Assembly: GCA_000277445.1 (NCBI GenBank)
Contig: AJWJ01000450.1
Location: 1 to 20,103, forward strand
DNA length: 20,103 nt
Source of the DNA: Polysphondylium violaceum
Taxonomy: Eukaryota; Evosea; Eumycetozoa; Dictyosteliales; Dictyosteliaceae
Direction of reading: 5' to 3'
The notes below the pieces were generated by a model. It did no database searches. It was not told the origin of the DNA and was given only the letters and a program-made list of their open reading frames with translations. Shown one piece after another: positions 1 to 10,481 of this stretch (positions are counted from its first letter, which is position 1; each line of letters begins with the position of its first letter). A program made the position numbers and the translations under genes.

Positions 1-1218
1 TCATTGCTTGAGTACCAAAATTTTCACCTTGGAATGAAAACTTATCACCTTGTTGTGTGTAATGAGTTACACTTGGTAAGGCATATTCAAAATATAAATC
101 TGTTTTTAGATTAGCAACTGAGTTTATTAATATACTAGGCACAAGTCTACCTTCACTTCCATTACTTGGTGGCATATCACAAATTAAAACTGTCCCACTG
201 GGATCTGGTGATCTTGGGTTTTTACAAGGAATAGTACCCATGTTAATATCAACTGTTACAGGTATGTTTTGATGAGCCATAAAGAACCATGCACCGGTAA
301 TGGTGATTGGTCCACCTCTATTTGGAACAGATGTTAAATAATTAATTTTTGGTAAAAATTCTACAACATTATAGGGTGATTCTAAGCTAGTCCCACCTAT
401 AGATAGATTAATGACAAATTTTTCTGCTATGAAAATATCTTTTTTAAACACAATTAAATCATGATCAATGGAAATAATTAATCGTTTTATATCGCTCCCA
501 TCCATTGTAATATTCAAAAGATCTAGGGAGTTGAAGAAATTATGACCAATCAAAGATACTTTTCCATCTTTATAGGACACAGAGTTAATTATTGGAGAGG
601 CATACGAAAAATTTAATTTATAAATTTTTGGAGAACTATAATATATTAAAGAAATCGGACCAATACCAGGTGGAAATACAATTGTTAAATTTGAAGAATC
701 ATTTGGATCAAAATACTCCGTATAATCAATTGGTCCTTTGGTTGTAGATATTGATTTGATTGTACTTTGGGTGAGAGAAAGTTTCATAAAATTTGCTGTA
801 AAATGGGTTGGACCTCCACTAGTTGATGGTTTGTTATACTTGGAAATTGAAGAGACACTATATTCCAATGAACCTGACTCATCATTACAATCAATCACAT
901 GGAAAACACTCGAAGGCTCCCAAGATTTTGCCAAGGGGGATAGATCAAAGCTAGAAAAACATCCCCCATTATTTACACCAATTGGTTTTCCAAAATTATT
1001 ATTAAGAGATATCGATTTTATTCCAGGTTGAAAAGCCAATATTGTTCCATTATAATTTACTATTTTTTAAAGAGTAAATTAATATGCATGGAAAAACATT
1101 ATTTTAAATAAAACTTTATATATAAATATTTACCTAGACTATATTCGCAAATCACTAAATTCACATTTACTAATATCACCCAAATGATGAATAATTTTAA
1201 ATTTCCTTGTAATCTCAT
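1..1218 (-). CDS. IPT/TIG-domain secreted or cell-surface protein, 3' part beyond the window
   Basis: Two exons are visible: 1218-1134 and 1059-1, separated by a 74-nt intron (1133-1060) that starts GTAAAT and ends TAG, with matching phase. Exon 1 encodes 28 residues (MRLQGNLKLFIIWVILVNVN...) that form a clear signal peptide with a hydrophobic core and likely cleavage near residue 24. An in-frame upstream ATG exists at 1302, but only the ATG at 1218 puts the hydrophobic core at the N-terminus. 381 residues are visible. Immunoglobulin-like TIG repeats start near residues 183 (SPIINSVSYKDGKVSLIGHNF), 264 (PKINYL...GGPITITGAWF) and 357 (PSVTHY...FSFQGENFG). The N-terminal 150 residues are less clear. 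Dictyostelid TIG proteins include the Tgr allorecognition and adhesion receptors; membership in that group is inference, because the C-terminus (membrane segment or anchor) lies outside the window. Confidence 0.85.
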
Positions 1219-1904
1219 ACTTAAAAATACCAGTTTCAAAGTTGATGATATATATAATAAAAAATTATTAATAATAGTACCATTGATTATAGTATAATAC
1301 ATATATCAAATATTCCTATATTAATTTGTAATATAAATTAGATTTCCATATTTTAAACCTAAAAATATCAACCCTTTTCCCCCTTTTTTACAATTTTTCG
1401 CTATTCATATCATTTCATATACACACCATATTTAGAAATGAATTTAAATCACATTATTTTTCCCCCTATTTTGATGAAAATATGTGGTCACTATAGTAGT
1501 TAGACATAAATTATTTATATGATTTTGATATGAGATTTGTAAAATCTATCATTGTTGATACCAATATTTCGTAAGTCTTTTGAAAATAATTTTTTTCTGT
1601 ATTGGAAACATAAGAGGTTATACTCTAGTCTCAGCAATGATTATGAACTACAATCACATTTTACTAAAATTAGAAATTCTTTTTATTATAAACCTCCAAT
1701 TCCAAAAGAATAATTGTTATTGTCAAAAAATTATTTTAGTTTAAAAAAAGTAATTTTTTTTATTTAGAACATTTAAATCGATAAAAAGAATAATAATAAA
1801 TTGAATTTTAGTTTTATATATTTAATTTAATAGAATTGATATGAGTGAGCTATTTATAAATTTTTAAGATTTTGATTTTTGATTTTGATTTTTTAAATTT
1901 AAAT
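1219..1904. other. Intergenic region upstream of the TIG gene and downstream of the ankyrin-like gene
   Basis: Very AT-rich with no credible coding frame. It holds the presumed minus-strand promoter of the TIG gene. It also holds a possible minus-strand poly(A) signal for the ankyrin-like gene (TTTATT at 1759-1764 on the plus strand) and a short GATTTT-type tandem at 1868-1894. Nothing else recognised. Confidence 0.6.
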
Positions 1905-2408
1905 TTAATGAAGTTCATTTCCCAGAATATAGCCATCCATTGGATCAATAATCACTGGTGGTTGAACATTGGGATCATAGTCGGTTGTATACACTCTTTC
2001 AATTACATATTTGATAAATGGATATTGTCTAAGTGCCATTGCAACATAGAGTTTATAGGTATGTTCAAACATACAGCTTTTTTTAATATCCATATACATT
2101 TCTGGTTTAAAGTGGTCCATAAAAACGTAAAATGTTCGTTCATCTCTATTGTTGATTATGGTTGCTAGCAAACCGTCATAATTGATCATATGTTGGCTGT
2201 TTTTGTAGTTGACATAGGTGAATAGCACGTCCAACACCTCGTAGAATCCTCTTTCAATTGGTATTTTTAATATGGAGGGATCGGGTGTATAAAGTGGATA
2301 GTTTTTAAAAATATATTCTAATAGATCTGCTTTATTTTCTCTGGCAGCTGATTGATAGGTGCTTTCTGTTATCTCGTGACCATCTAAGTAAAATCCATGA
2401 AAATCCAT
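1905..2408 (-). CDS. Ankyrin-like small protein, dictyostelid type
   Basis: Single-exon frame of 167 residues starting MDFHGFYLDGHEITESTYQS, with an A-rich leader directly before the ATG as is usual in dictyostelids. Helical segments recur about every 30-35 residues: ENKADLLEYIFKNY, RGFYEVLDVLFTYV, RDERTFYVFMDHF and RQYPFIKYVIERV. Their spacing and pattern resemble degenerate ankyrin repeats, so a protein-protein interaction role is plausible but not shown. There is no signal peptide or membrane segment, and no low-complexity run. It is shorter than typical ankyrin proteins of this group, so it may be a reduced family member, or upstream exons may be missed. I do not recognise an ortholog. 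Confidence 0.75.
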   Translation of the reverse strand: MDFHGFYLDGHEITESTYQSAARENKADLLEYIFKNYPLYTPDPSILKIPIERGFYEVLDVLFTYVNYKNSQHMINYDGLLATIINNRDERTFYVFMDHFKPEMYMDIKKSCMFEHTYKLYVAMALRQYPFIKYVIERVYTTDYDPNVQPPVIIDPMDGYILGNELH

Positions 2409-2420
2409 TTTTTATCTTCC

Positions 2421-2428
2421 CCCGCGGG
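2421..2428. promoter_or_regulatory. GC-only palindrome in the leader of the ankyrin-like gene
   Basis: CCCGCGGG, an 8-base perfect palindrome made only of G and C, lies 13 bases upstream of the ATG at 2408 in a region otherwise dominated by A and T. It would sit in the 5' leader or core promoter. No binding factor is assigned. Confidence 0.3.
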
Positions 2429-2860
2429 CTTTGTGTGAGAGTGTGTGAGAATAGGATAGGAGAAAAAAAATTATTATTAAAAATAATTAATGATGTTTGT
2501 AAAAGCTTGCTAGTTTGATTATTATAAAAAATAAAAAATAGTGTGTTGTAGTGTTTTTAGTATAATTGTAAAAAGTAGATGATATAGTGTTTGATATGAA
2601 TGCGAAGTTGTTGATGATTTATTATTTTGGAGAGAGGAAGAAAAAAGGGGAATAATAATCCAATGATAATATATAATACTCTTTTTTTTGAGTGAGTGAT
2701 TAATTTTGTTTTGCAAGAGGAAACTGTGTTTTTAATTTAATAAATATATAAATGGTAATGTGTGGGTAATGTTTTTGATGTGTGTGAAGGGTGATGAAAA
2801 GGTGTATTTGGGCGGATGTAAGTTTTTGTTTATCAAAATAGGGAAGAAAGATAAATTGTT

Positions 2861-2918
2861 TGTATGTGTGTGGGTAAGTGTGTGTGAGAGAGTGGGTAAG
2901 AGTGTGTGTGTTTGTGGT
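2861..2918. repeat. GT-rich simple-sequence block
   Basis: The plus strand is almost free of C here and repeats TGTG, GTGAG and GTGGGTAAG units, for example GTGTGTGGGTAAGTGTG and GAGTGGGTAAGAGTG. It is CA-rich on the strand of the downstream gene. It could be a degenerate microsatellite or a cluster of G-box-like regulatory sites. Confidence 0.5.
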
Positions 2919-4022
2919 AAATAATTATAATGAATAATTGTATGTGTGTAGTGGCAGATGAAAAAAATTGTTTGTATATAAAGGTGGGATATAATGAAAT
3001 TTGATATGATGAGATGAAATTTGTAAAGAAATGTTTTTCGTTGATCGATTTGAATGGTCACCGTATAGAGATCCATTATTTTAATTTTAATCGATTAGAT
3101 GAAAATTTAATTTTTTCAACACACTACTCAAAAGATATCACATATGATTACCATATTAAGCTAATAATACATTTATTTAGGGTCTATGTATGAGTGTGGG
3201 AGTGTGTGTTTTAGGGTTATTCTCGCTACAAAGAATTACTTCTGGAAAGATAACATCTAGATCTTGATTTTTATTTCATTGATACCATTATGATGATTCT
3301 GCCACCATTGTCAAGTGGAGTGTAGTATATAAACTGCCAACAACACTATGAAATTAAAAAAATCTGTATTATTGAGTATATAACATTATCAATCAGTTTA
3401 AAGTTTAACCGATTAACCTATCAGATTTAAATTTTTTACTATGTACTACTATTAATTCAACCACCAAAAACAAGTTTACAATTAAATATATCGAGTTAGA
3501 TTTAGTTGAAAATATGATTAGATCTCCAATGAGTTCAATTCATGGAATGATGAAAAGCGTTAAATTTGAATCAAAAACCAAAATACATCTATCTTTGATT
3601 TAGCTTTTGCGTTAATCTTTTGAGATAGGTGCCTCAATAGTTGATTATTATTAATTCTCTTTTATATAAATATTCTTTTAACCTTTTGTTGTTGATTATT
3701 ATTATATATCTTTTTTTTAATTATTTTTTGTTGGTGTATTGGTCATCTTTAACTTCTTTTCAAGTCGTGTTAAAATGTGACATTTATATCGATACAAAGA
3801 GAAAATATATTTAAAAACTAGTACTAGAATAAAACTAATATCAAATCCGAGTAATTTTTGAATTTATAAAAAAAAGTTTTAAAAAATAAAAATTAAAAAA
3901 AATTCTGGAGATTCAGCTGTAAAACCTCCCACTGATCAATATTTAACAAAAAAAATGAATTATTTATTTAAATTATCTATATTACATATTTACAAAAAAG
4001 AGCGGTCTAAACAGTCATTCTT

Positions 4023-4964
4023 TTAATTTTGATGAGGATAGTGATAAACCCAATTTACAATTGGATTGTGATTCAACACCAAGGACAAGTTTTCTTGAAC
4101 GAGATCACCATTATTTTCGTGTTTGTGGACATGACGAGAAAAGTTTGTGAGCATTCTGTGTTCACAATTTTTAAAAAAACATACATATCTACCCTCGGCA
4201 TCTTTTCTAAAAGAGTGAGAACCATATTTTTCCATTTGACCTCTCAAGATGGCACCACGGACCTTACCAGTTGGCAAATATAATTGTTCAATGCCGCCAA
4301 CTGGTTTCTTTGGAACAATGAATTTCATATGATAACGGAGATGAGATGAAACATTTCCTCTATTTCCATTGATGACTTTACCACAACCAGGATATGGACA
4401 ATCAAATTGACCATTTTCGTTCATCTTGACCAAGGCACTTTCGAGCTTGTAATTTAAATTTGGAAATGGATTTGAATGGGTGCCAACAACTACAACTTGT
4501 TCGTCATCACAGAAGCAGTCGTCATCTGAGCAACAATCATAATCATCATCTTGGTGTACATCTTTGTCAATATGATTAATCAATGAATTAATTTTAATGA
4601 TATCGGGATTATAAAAAAGCAAATCATTTGACCAATGTTTTTTCTCTTCTTCAGAAGGTTTTCTTGGTTTGGGTTGTTTTGTCTTTGGAGTTTTGGTTTT
4701 GGCAATAGTGGTATCCTTTCTTTTTACATATGAACGTTTCTTTGTGGCAGGCTTTTCTTTTAACGAGCAAAGATTTTGAATACATTCTTCTTCATTTACA
4801 CAATTTACAATTGGTTGATGTGGATATTGGATTGGTTGTGGTTGATATTGAATTGGTTGTTGTTGATATTGTTGTTGTTGTTGTTGAAATGGATTATTTA
4901 TTGGAGTAAAAAAATAGTTGTTGAAACAACTTTGAGTTGGAAAATTGATATTAATTTGATTCAT
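4023..4964 (-). CDS. Gln-rich protein with two C2H2-type zinc fingers, probable nuclear regulator
   Basis: Single-exon frame of 313 residues with an A-rich leader. Order of parts: a Gln/Pro/Tyr-rich segment at about 27-52; a basic stretch at 75-102 (KKRSYVKRK ... KPRKPS) that looks like a nuclear localisation signal; an acidic, Cys-containing stretch at 138-156 (QDDDYDCCSDDDCFCDDE); finger 1 with C189, C194, H208 and H212 (C-x4-C-x13-H-x3-H); and finger 2 with C262, C267, H278 and H282 (C-x4-C-x10-H-x3-H). Finger 1 (FDCPYPGCGKVI) is close to the classical pattern. Finger 2 (YVCFFKNCEHRM) is shortened between the second Cys and first His. DNA binding is inferred from the fingers and basic region, and no known ortholog was recognised. 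A 2.9-kb upstream region without genes may carry its control elements. Confidence 0.85.
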   Translation of the reverse strand: MNQININFPTQSCFNNYFFTPINNPFQQQQQQYQQQPIQYQPQPIQYPHQPIVNCVNEEECIQNLCSLKEKPATKKRSYVKRKDTTIAKTKTPKTKQPKPRKPSEEEKKHWSNDLLFYNPDIIKINSLINHIDKDVHQDDDYDCCSDDDCFCDDEQVVVVGTHSNPFPNLNYKLESALVKMNENGQFDCPYPGCGKVINGNRGNVSSHLRYHMKFIVPKKPVGGIEQLYLPTGKVRGAILRGQMEKYGSHSFRKDAEGRYVCFFKNCEHRMLTNFSRHVHKHENNGDLVQENLSLVLNHNPIVNWVYHYPHQN

Positions 4965-5586
4965 TTTGATTATTTATATTTGGGCTATGACTTGATAACT
5001 TGAAACTGAACAGAATGAAAAGTTTAAATATGAATAAAAAGAGATTTATTTAAATTATTATTATTTGGTTTAGAAAAAAAAAAAAAAAAGGAAATTAAAA
5101 ATTATAAAAGGTTAATATGTTGTATGATTATATTGTTATTTCTCTATAACTAAATTACATGAGGTACCACAAACAAGAAAATTAAAACTAAATTTAGGAC
5201 TGCTTCAAAGAAAGGGTGGGGTAGATTTATAAAAAAAAAAAACAAAAAAAATAAAAAAAAGAAAAAAAACAATCACATCAAATCACATCATTTCCACACA
5301 CACAACCACACCATGCCATCAGCAATTCTAGTTGGTATTTGCACACATGCTACTAAACAGATATTGCCAATCACAAACCACAACCAAAAACAAACAAACC
5401 AAAAACAAACCACCCAACCAAATAGTAGCACCCAACAACAAATAGCTTCATAGTATTGAAACTCTATTCTATCAATGAATCATAAATCACAATCACACAT
5501 CCTTTACCCACCAACGCCATAAAAATGGAAAAAACAAACTCAAACACTCTTTCGAAAGATGTGGGTGATGTGAGCGTGGTAAACTA

Positions 5587-5606
5587 TTATCTATTATAAT
5601 AGATAA
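5587..5606. repeat. 20-bp perfect palindrome
   Basis: TTATCTATTATAATAGATAA is identical to its own reverse complement with no loop. It lies about 620 bases upstream of the zinc-finger gene start, inside a GT-rich stretch. AT-rich DNA makes such palindromes less surprising than their length suggests. It might be a dimer-binding site. Confidence 0.6.
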
Positions 5607-7110
5607 GGTGTGTGATGTGTGAGATGTGATGCCATAGATTGTTGATGAAAAATGTGGGTGTGGTGATAGGTGGGAAATTGATTTTTGATTGGATATACAA
5701 ATTTCCAAAAAAATAAAAATCAAAACTCTATTGAATATGAAAAGATATCCCAATTGAATCTAATGATGAAATATGTTTATCATCAATTTGTAGTAATGGA
5801 AATGTGTGAGATGAAAGAGTTTATATATAAAATCCATTGTCAACAATATTGATTTCTAATAAATGGAATCATGATACAAACAACACCATCAACAGCAATA
5901 ACAATCATGGTGAGGATATGTATAATATTTTACCCTGAGTAAATTTAACCAATAAAATGTGATATAGAGCAATTATGATTCTATGGAATTATATATGTAT
6001 AAAAGTTTAGACAACAATAGCAAAATAAAATTTAATACAAAAGGTATATACTACTTGTTGTTGCTGATTGATTTTAATTTGATTGTGATTTCGAAAATAT
6101 TGATTGATCTGCTTTTTATAGGTTTCTCTTTTTTTGTTTTAATTGTTTTTTAAATCTCAAACAAATCACAATGTTGTAAATAGAGAAAAAATTTAAAAAA
6201 TAGATTTAAAATGAATTTGGGGATGGGATGGGGGTGTGATGGTTGAGTAAATGCAACTCTTTGCAATAAAACAACCAAATTAGGGTTTCATATTATTTTA
6301 AGTTTTGAAATTGCAGACAGTTTTAGAAAGTGTGTGTGAAAAAATACAAAAACGGATGCAGATGGTGGTGAGAAAAAACTGCTAAAACAACACTGCATTG
6401 TATTGGCAGAGAAACAAAATCGGGGAGTACCAGAGAAACAACAAAAAAAAAAACAATCATAAAAAAGTAATACTTAATTGGTGGTATGGTTCAATCAAGA
6501 TACATTGAGATTGTAAACCTTTTCATAAATACTTGGAAAACAACTCAAAAACATACCTAGTATGTAGTTGATAAATATAAAAAAGTGGTTATTGTGGTGT
6601 AGAAAAAAAAAAAAAAAGAAAACAACAAACACCAAAATAAAAAGTAGCTTCATTGGTAAAAGGGTAATGAATAGGAATAGAAATAAACACTCATTCTCTC
6701 TCACTATCACAAGAAAAAAAAAAAAGTAATATTACTTTTTTGTTTCTCACACAACACACTCACACTATTTTAAATAAGGATGTGTGTGGAGTAAATTCAT
6801 CTATAGATGTGTGTGTTTCAATGATATGTGATTGAAAGTGTGAATAGTGTGTGAAAGAATGTTAGTAACCACCTCACCACCACCATAATTGAAATTGTTG
6901 TGGTTATTGGGTTCAATTGTTGTGAATATGAAACATGGAATTGAAGAGATGAGAGGTTACTGATAGATTGTTATCCTTTTTAGGAACTATCCCCTTTTGA
7001 TTGTGTATAGATGTGCATAAAATTCTTTGTTTGAGAGGTTAAAATAACAACATCAAAATTATCTTTTTTAAGCAAAAGTTGTGTGTGACAAGGTGTTATC
7101 AATCATTAGA

Positions 7111-7147
7111 AATAGAACTGTGTGTGTGGTGTGTGTGTGTGATTGTG
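7111..7147. promoter_or_regulatory. GT-rich block resembling a dictyostelid G-box
   Basis: Contains TGTGTGTGTGGTGTGTGTGT, a G/T-only run similar to the G-boxes bound by G-box binding factor (GBF) in D. discoideum developmental promoters. It lies 2.1 kb upstream of the zinc-finger gene, so its target is uncertain. It may be only a microsatellite. Confidence 0.3.
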
Positions 7148-7887
7148 ACTATGTATGAATTTCAATTTACCTGTAGATGTGTTAATGGTATTGGAAATTA
7201 TGATGAGCTTCATTGGATTATTTGAATGTGCTTAACAATTCACCCCCAGAGAAACAAACTATGACCACACCACCAACACTCTTGCATATTGCTGTATTTG
7301 CAGCAATCAACACATATTACATACTCCCCCATTATCACATTCAATAGGAGGGTTCATTTACCCATTTCACTAATCCTTATTACTTGGACACAAAATTCAC
7401 CCTCTGCCTCATTATTGCATCACACTCTTTTTTTTTTAAATTAAAAAAAGGCTAAAATTATAAATAAGAAATGACCCCCTCTCCCTCCTCTCACCCCCGT
7501 TGGTATATTGTGGGCAGTACTTGAGTGTGCTTGATTACTCTATCATCGCAAGTAGTATGGTACTAGATTTTAAGTTTTTGTAAAAATAGTGATGATTGAT
7601 TGTCTATTTTCCTAAAACGATGATGAAGGAATCTAGAATAATAAAAAAAAAATTAAAAAAAATAAAAAACAATAAAATCATCTATCTCCTTGATCAAGAT
7701 ATTTAGAAAAAGAGAAAAAGGATGTAAATCAGACCCTGAGGGATCATCAAACCTAAAGTTTATTTTTCGTCGTTGTGTTTATTGAGCAATGAGGAAATTA
7801 CAAAAAGTGGAAAAAGATTTTTAAACAAAAAGTGTAGAGAGGGTTGAGGCCAAGGCCCAAACTGTTTGTAGTTTTTGTTGCACAATC

Positions 7888-9456
7888 TCAAGAGTTGATA
7901 TAAATGAGAATCTCATGGTCACTGAGACAATTTTCATTTATATTTCTTTCATAGTCTCTAAAGACACCTTCTTGTTGTGGAGCTTTAGTGAGAGCTGCTG
8001 TTGAAACTGGTAGTGGTTGAGATGGGACACAGAGTTCTTTCATTTCTTGTCTGATAAAAGGATGTAGTGGTGGTGGTAGAAAGTATGATTGGTGTTGGTG
8101 TTGTTCTAGTTGATTATCGAAATAAGATGTTCTATCTTTATAATTTGAAAGCTCGATACATTGATTGATACGAGCAAGAATCTTTTGATCATGTTCTTTA
8201 GAGTCTGGTTTGCAGAGTCTTACCATGGTCTTGTGTAAAAGAATGTCCAACAGACAATGATTGTTATTCATGAGAGCAATAGAGACAATTGAATCCAAGA
8301 TAGATTCTTGTATAAACTCTGAATAACGTGAAAACAAATACAAAATTGGCTTGAGATAAATATAATGGGAATCATAGAGGACCTCTAGTAAAAGACGTTG
8401 AATATTCTGTTGGATGTATCTTGATTCCATTTCATTGAGATGGTCCAATACCAATCTAACAAATGCCAATTTTCCCTCTCGAAGTGAATCGAAAAGGAAA
8501 TGAAACTTAAGTAATGAATAGTTGCTGTTTTTGTTGTTGTTGTTATTATTATTATTGCTATTGTTTTTGTTATTAATGTTATTACCATTAACATAGTTTT
8601 CAGGATTAAAAAGAAATACGATTTGAAATATATTTTCGAAAAGACCAACTCTATTATCATAATCAAATAGTTGGAGATTTGGATACACAGACAAGAGCAC
8701 CAAAAGATTGTGGGCATAGTGCTCTTTTCTATGACTCACAGAGGCAGCCAACAGTCTGTATGCTTGCATGATCTTTAATTGCAATTGTTGTAAATTTTGA
8801 ACCTCTCCTTGGGCATTGACAAACATGGGTCTGATTTCAGACAATTCTAAACGATTGGATTTAATTGAAAAGTCTCTAAAGCCATTACTACCATCATCAA
8901 AATCACTTAGAATTTGATCAGGCTCATCGAGCTCGTTGAATATTCCCAGCTCTCTACTGCCATAGAATTCATAGCACGAGGGATGATTTCTCTTGTTGTT
9001 GCTGCCATTACGAGCGATGGTGTTGTTGCAATCTTGGAGTTCCTTATCAACAATATCTCTTAACGAGTAGTTTATATTTGAATAAAACTGTGGGAAATCT
9101 ATCCAGTCTTGATAAAATGTATGGTCTCTACTCTTTTTGACATTGTCACCATCGCCATCACTCCTACTACTATCAAGGGTACTGTAGTCTATGTTGTTGT
9201 TGATTAATCTTGAGAATCTTAACAATTGATCTTTGATTACATAGTTATTGTTGTTGTCTATTCTGAACCTCATATCATACAAGTGGATTGGATACTGGCC
9301 ATTTTTGAATGTCGTTGCCCATTCCTTATTTGGAACGATATAGCCAATGATCTGGTTCCTGAGAACAACATTTCTAAATATGACAAGAAAACTATCCCCA
9401 CTTCTTCTACTACTACTATTATTATTATTACTATTACGAGTATTGAATTTATTCAT
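7888..9456 (-). CDS. Dictyostelid protein of unknown function, helical, Asn-rich
   Basis: Single-exon frame of 522 residues. The N-terminus has an Asn/Ser run, then FLVIFRNVVLRNQIIGYIV, which resembles the opening segment of many dictyostelid ankyrin-type proteins (my recollection, not a search). The middle has charged and polar stretches (DGDGDNVKKSRD, DEPDQILSDFDDG). The second half is built of amphipathic helices such as LLVLLSVYPNLQLFDYDN, LREGKLAFVRLVLDHLNEM and NHCLLDILLHKTMVRLC, interrupted by an Asn-rich spacer near residues 290-312. The C-terminus ends in LSDHEILIYINS. There is no signal peptide, membrane segment or catalytic motif. The helical spacing would fit degenerate ankyrin repeats. 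The start is well placed after an AT-rich leader, and the gene is divergent from the one at 10482. Confidence 0.8.
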   Translation of the reverse strand: MNKFNTRNSNNNNSSSRRSGDSFLVIFRNVVLRNQIIGYIVPNKEWATTFKNGQYPIHLYDMRFRIDNNNNYVIKDQLLRFSRLINNNIDYSTLDSSRSDGDGDNVKKSRDHTFYQDWIDFPQFYSNINYSLRDIVDKELQDCNNTIARNGSNNKRNHPSCYEFYGSRELGIFNELDEPDQILSDFDDGSNGFRDFSIKSNRLELSEIRPMFVNAQGEVQNLQQLQLKIMQAYRLLAASVSHRKEHYAHNLLVLLSVYPNLQLFDYDNRVGLFENIFQIVFLFNPENYVNGNNINNKNNSNNNNNNNNKNSNYSLLKFHFLFDSLREGKLAFVRLVLDHLNEMESRYIQQNIQRLLLEVLYDSHYIYLKPILYLFSRYSEFIQESILDSIVSIALMNNNHCLLDILLHKTMVRLCKPDSKEHDQKILARINQCIELSNYKDRTSYFDNQLEQHQHQSYFLPPPLHPFIRQEMKELCVPSQPLPVSTAALTKAPQQEGVFRDYERNINENCLSDHEILIYINS

Positions 9457-10481
9457 GATAACTAATTCTAATGTTTATATGTTTATATGTTGGTGTTGTG
9501 GTGTTAATATATGTTTTTATGTATTTGTTTTATAGTAGTGTTAATAATTAAGGAAAACCTTACTTTGTATTTCAAACTAAAATAAAACATTGTGCGCGTG
9601 TATTATCATATGATTCCAATAATGCTTTCACACACACCTGGGTGAGAAAAAAAAACACGCACACACTTCTCAAACACACAAACACACACACAATGTTGCC
9701 TTTATTGTGTTGTTGTTAAACATGATTGTTTTCAATCAAGAGTGCTATGTGGTTAGTGTGTAAATGTGTATTGATTTTGATAGTGTAATGGTGATGATGA
9801 GGTATACAAATACAATATGTGTCTCTATTTTTAATACTATTATTGATGTTGATATGCAAATTCATTTTTAATCTTAGGACCAAAATTTGAAATTTTTTTT
9901 TTTTTTTTATTTTCCAAATTGGAACATTTTACAAGTTTTGCAACTATTGATCATTGATTAATGATTTATCACTTTTCTATACACAAGTGGTGATCTAAAA
10001 TTAAATTCTAATTGAGATATATCACTATTTAGGTAGTATCAACACACAAATTCACACTCACTCTCATTACTCTTATCGTCACATATAACAACATATGGTT
10101 GAATGACAATGGAGTAGTTTTTTTTTATATTTTTTTTTTTGGCACTCTTAATTTAGATCAAATGTGTGTATACTTGACGATGTAGGAAATAAAAAAAAAC
10201 AAAAAAAAAAAAAAATAAGTAAACCCTTTTGGGAGGAAGGTACCCTCTTCACCACATTCACACACCAACACCACTTGTTTTTTCATTTTTTTATTTATCA
10301 TCATCACACATACATGTATATATGCATAAATAATAGTAGTAATAGTAATAGTAGCAGTAGTGCAATATTATTAATTACACATTCTCTTTTGTTGTTGTTT
10401 TAAATCTATAATATAATATAATATTATTATTATAAAAATTATTGTTCATCATTCCATTCTCATCATACATTTACTACTACA
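9457..10481. other. Divergent promoter region between two unknown genes
   Basis: About 1 kb separating the minus-strand 522-residue gene from the plus-strand 171-residue gene. CA-rich segments lie at 9624-9695 and 10250-10312, and GT-rich DNA at 9700-9780. T runs at 9892-9908 and 10129-10140 and A runs near 10192-10216 are typical of dictyostelid promoters. A GC-rich GTGCGCGTG sits at 9592-9600. No gene seen. Confidence 0.55.

Larger units (their letters stand above)
2409..4022. other. Intergenic region upstream of the ankyrin-like gene
   Basis: About 1.6 kb between the start of the ankyrin-like gene and the stop of the zinc-finger gene, both on the minus strand. The first 650 bases are strongly G/T-rich on the plus strand, so C/A-rich on the coding strand of the downstream gene. 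The rest is AT-rich. TTTATT at 3963-3968 is a minus-strand AATAAA and would serve the zinc-finger gene. A minus-strand open frame at 2732-3076 and a plus-strand open frame at 3409-3603 were examined and not accepted as genes. Confidence 0.55.
4965..7887. other. 2.9-kb gene-free region upstream of the zinc-finger gene
   Basis: No frame here has convincing coding character. The minus-strand frames at 5493-5753 and 6495-6710 are low-complexity complements of GT/CA or homopolymer tracts. A plus-strand frame of 46 codons at 5313-5453 (MPSAILVGICTHATKQ..., then Gln/Asn/Thr-rich) is too short and biased to call. The region alternates CA-rich blocks (about 5270-5420), GT-rich blocks (5560-5640, 6780-6860, 7080-7150) and A-runs. 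TTTATT at 7759-7764 is a likely minus-strand poly(A) signal for the 7888-9456 gene. Confidence 0.55.

Noticed and set aside
2732-3076. Minus-strand 114-codon frame starting MDLYTVTIQIDQRK
   Set aside because: After the first 15 residues it is the complement of GT-rich simple sequence (long Thr/His/Leu/Ile runs), has no domain and does not splice cleanly to the ankyrin-like gene.
3409-3603. Plus-strand open frame of 64 codons containing IELDLVENMIRSPMSSIHGM
   Set aside because: It has no ATG until position 3514, no clear splice acceptor and no recognised similarity. Too short to call, though its composition is not plainly random.
5313-5453. Plus-strand 46-codon frame MPSAILVGICTHATKQ
   Set aside because: The second half is Asn/Gln/Thr low complexity produced by the CA-rich block, and there is no supporting promoter or homology.
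8385-8717. Minus-strand 110-codon frame overlapping the 522-residue gene
   Set aside because: Alternate frame of a longer, better-supported gene, with Ile/Thr runs read from the Asn-codon repeat.
9226-9535. Plus-strand frames opposite the N-terminus of the 522-residue gene
   Set aside because: Their Thr/Ile and Leu runs are the complement of the Asn/Ser codons of the minus-strand gene.
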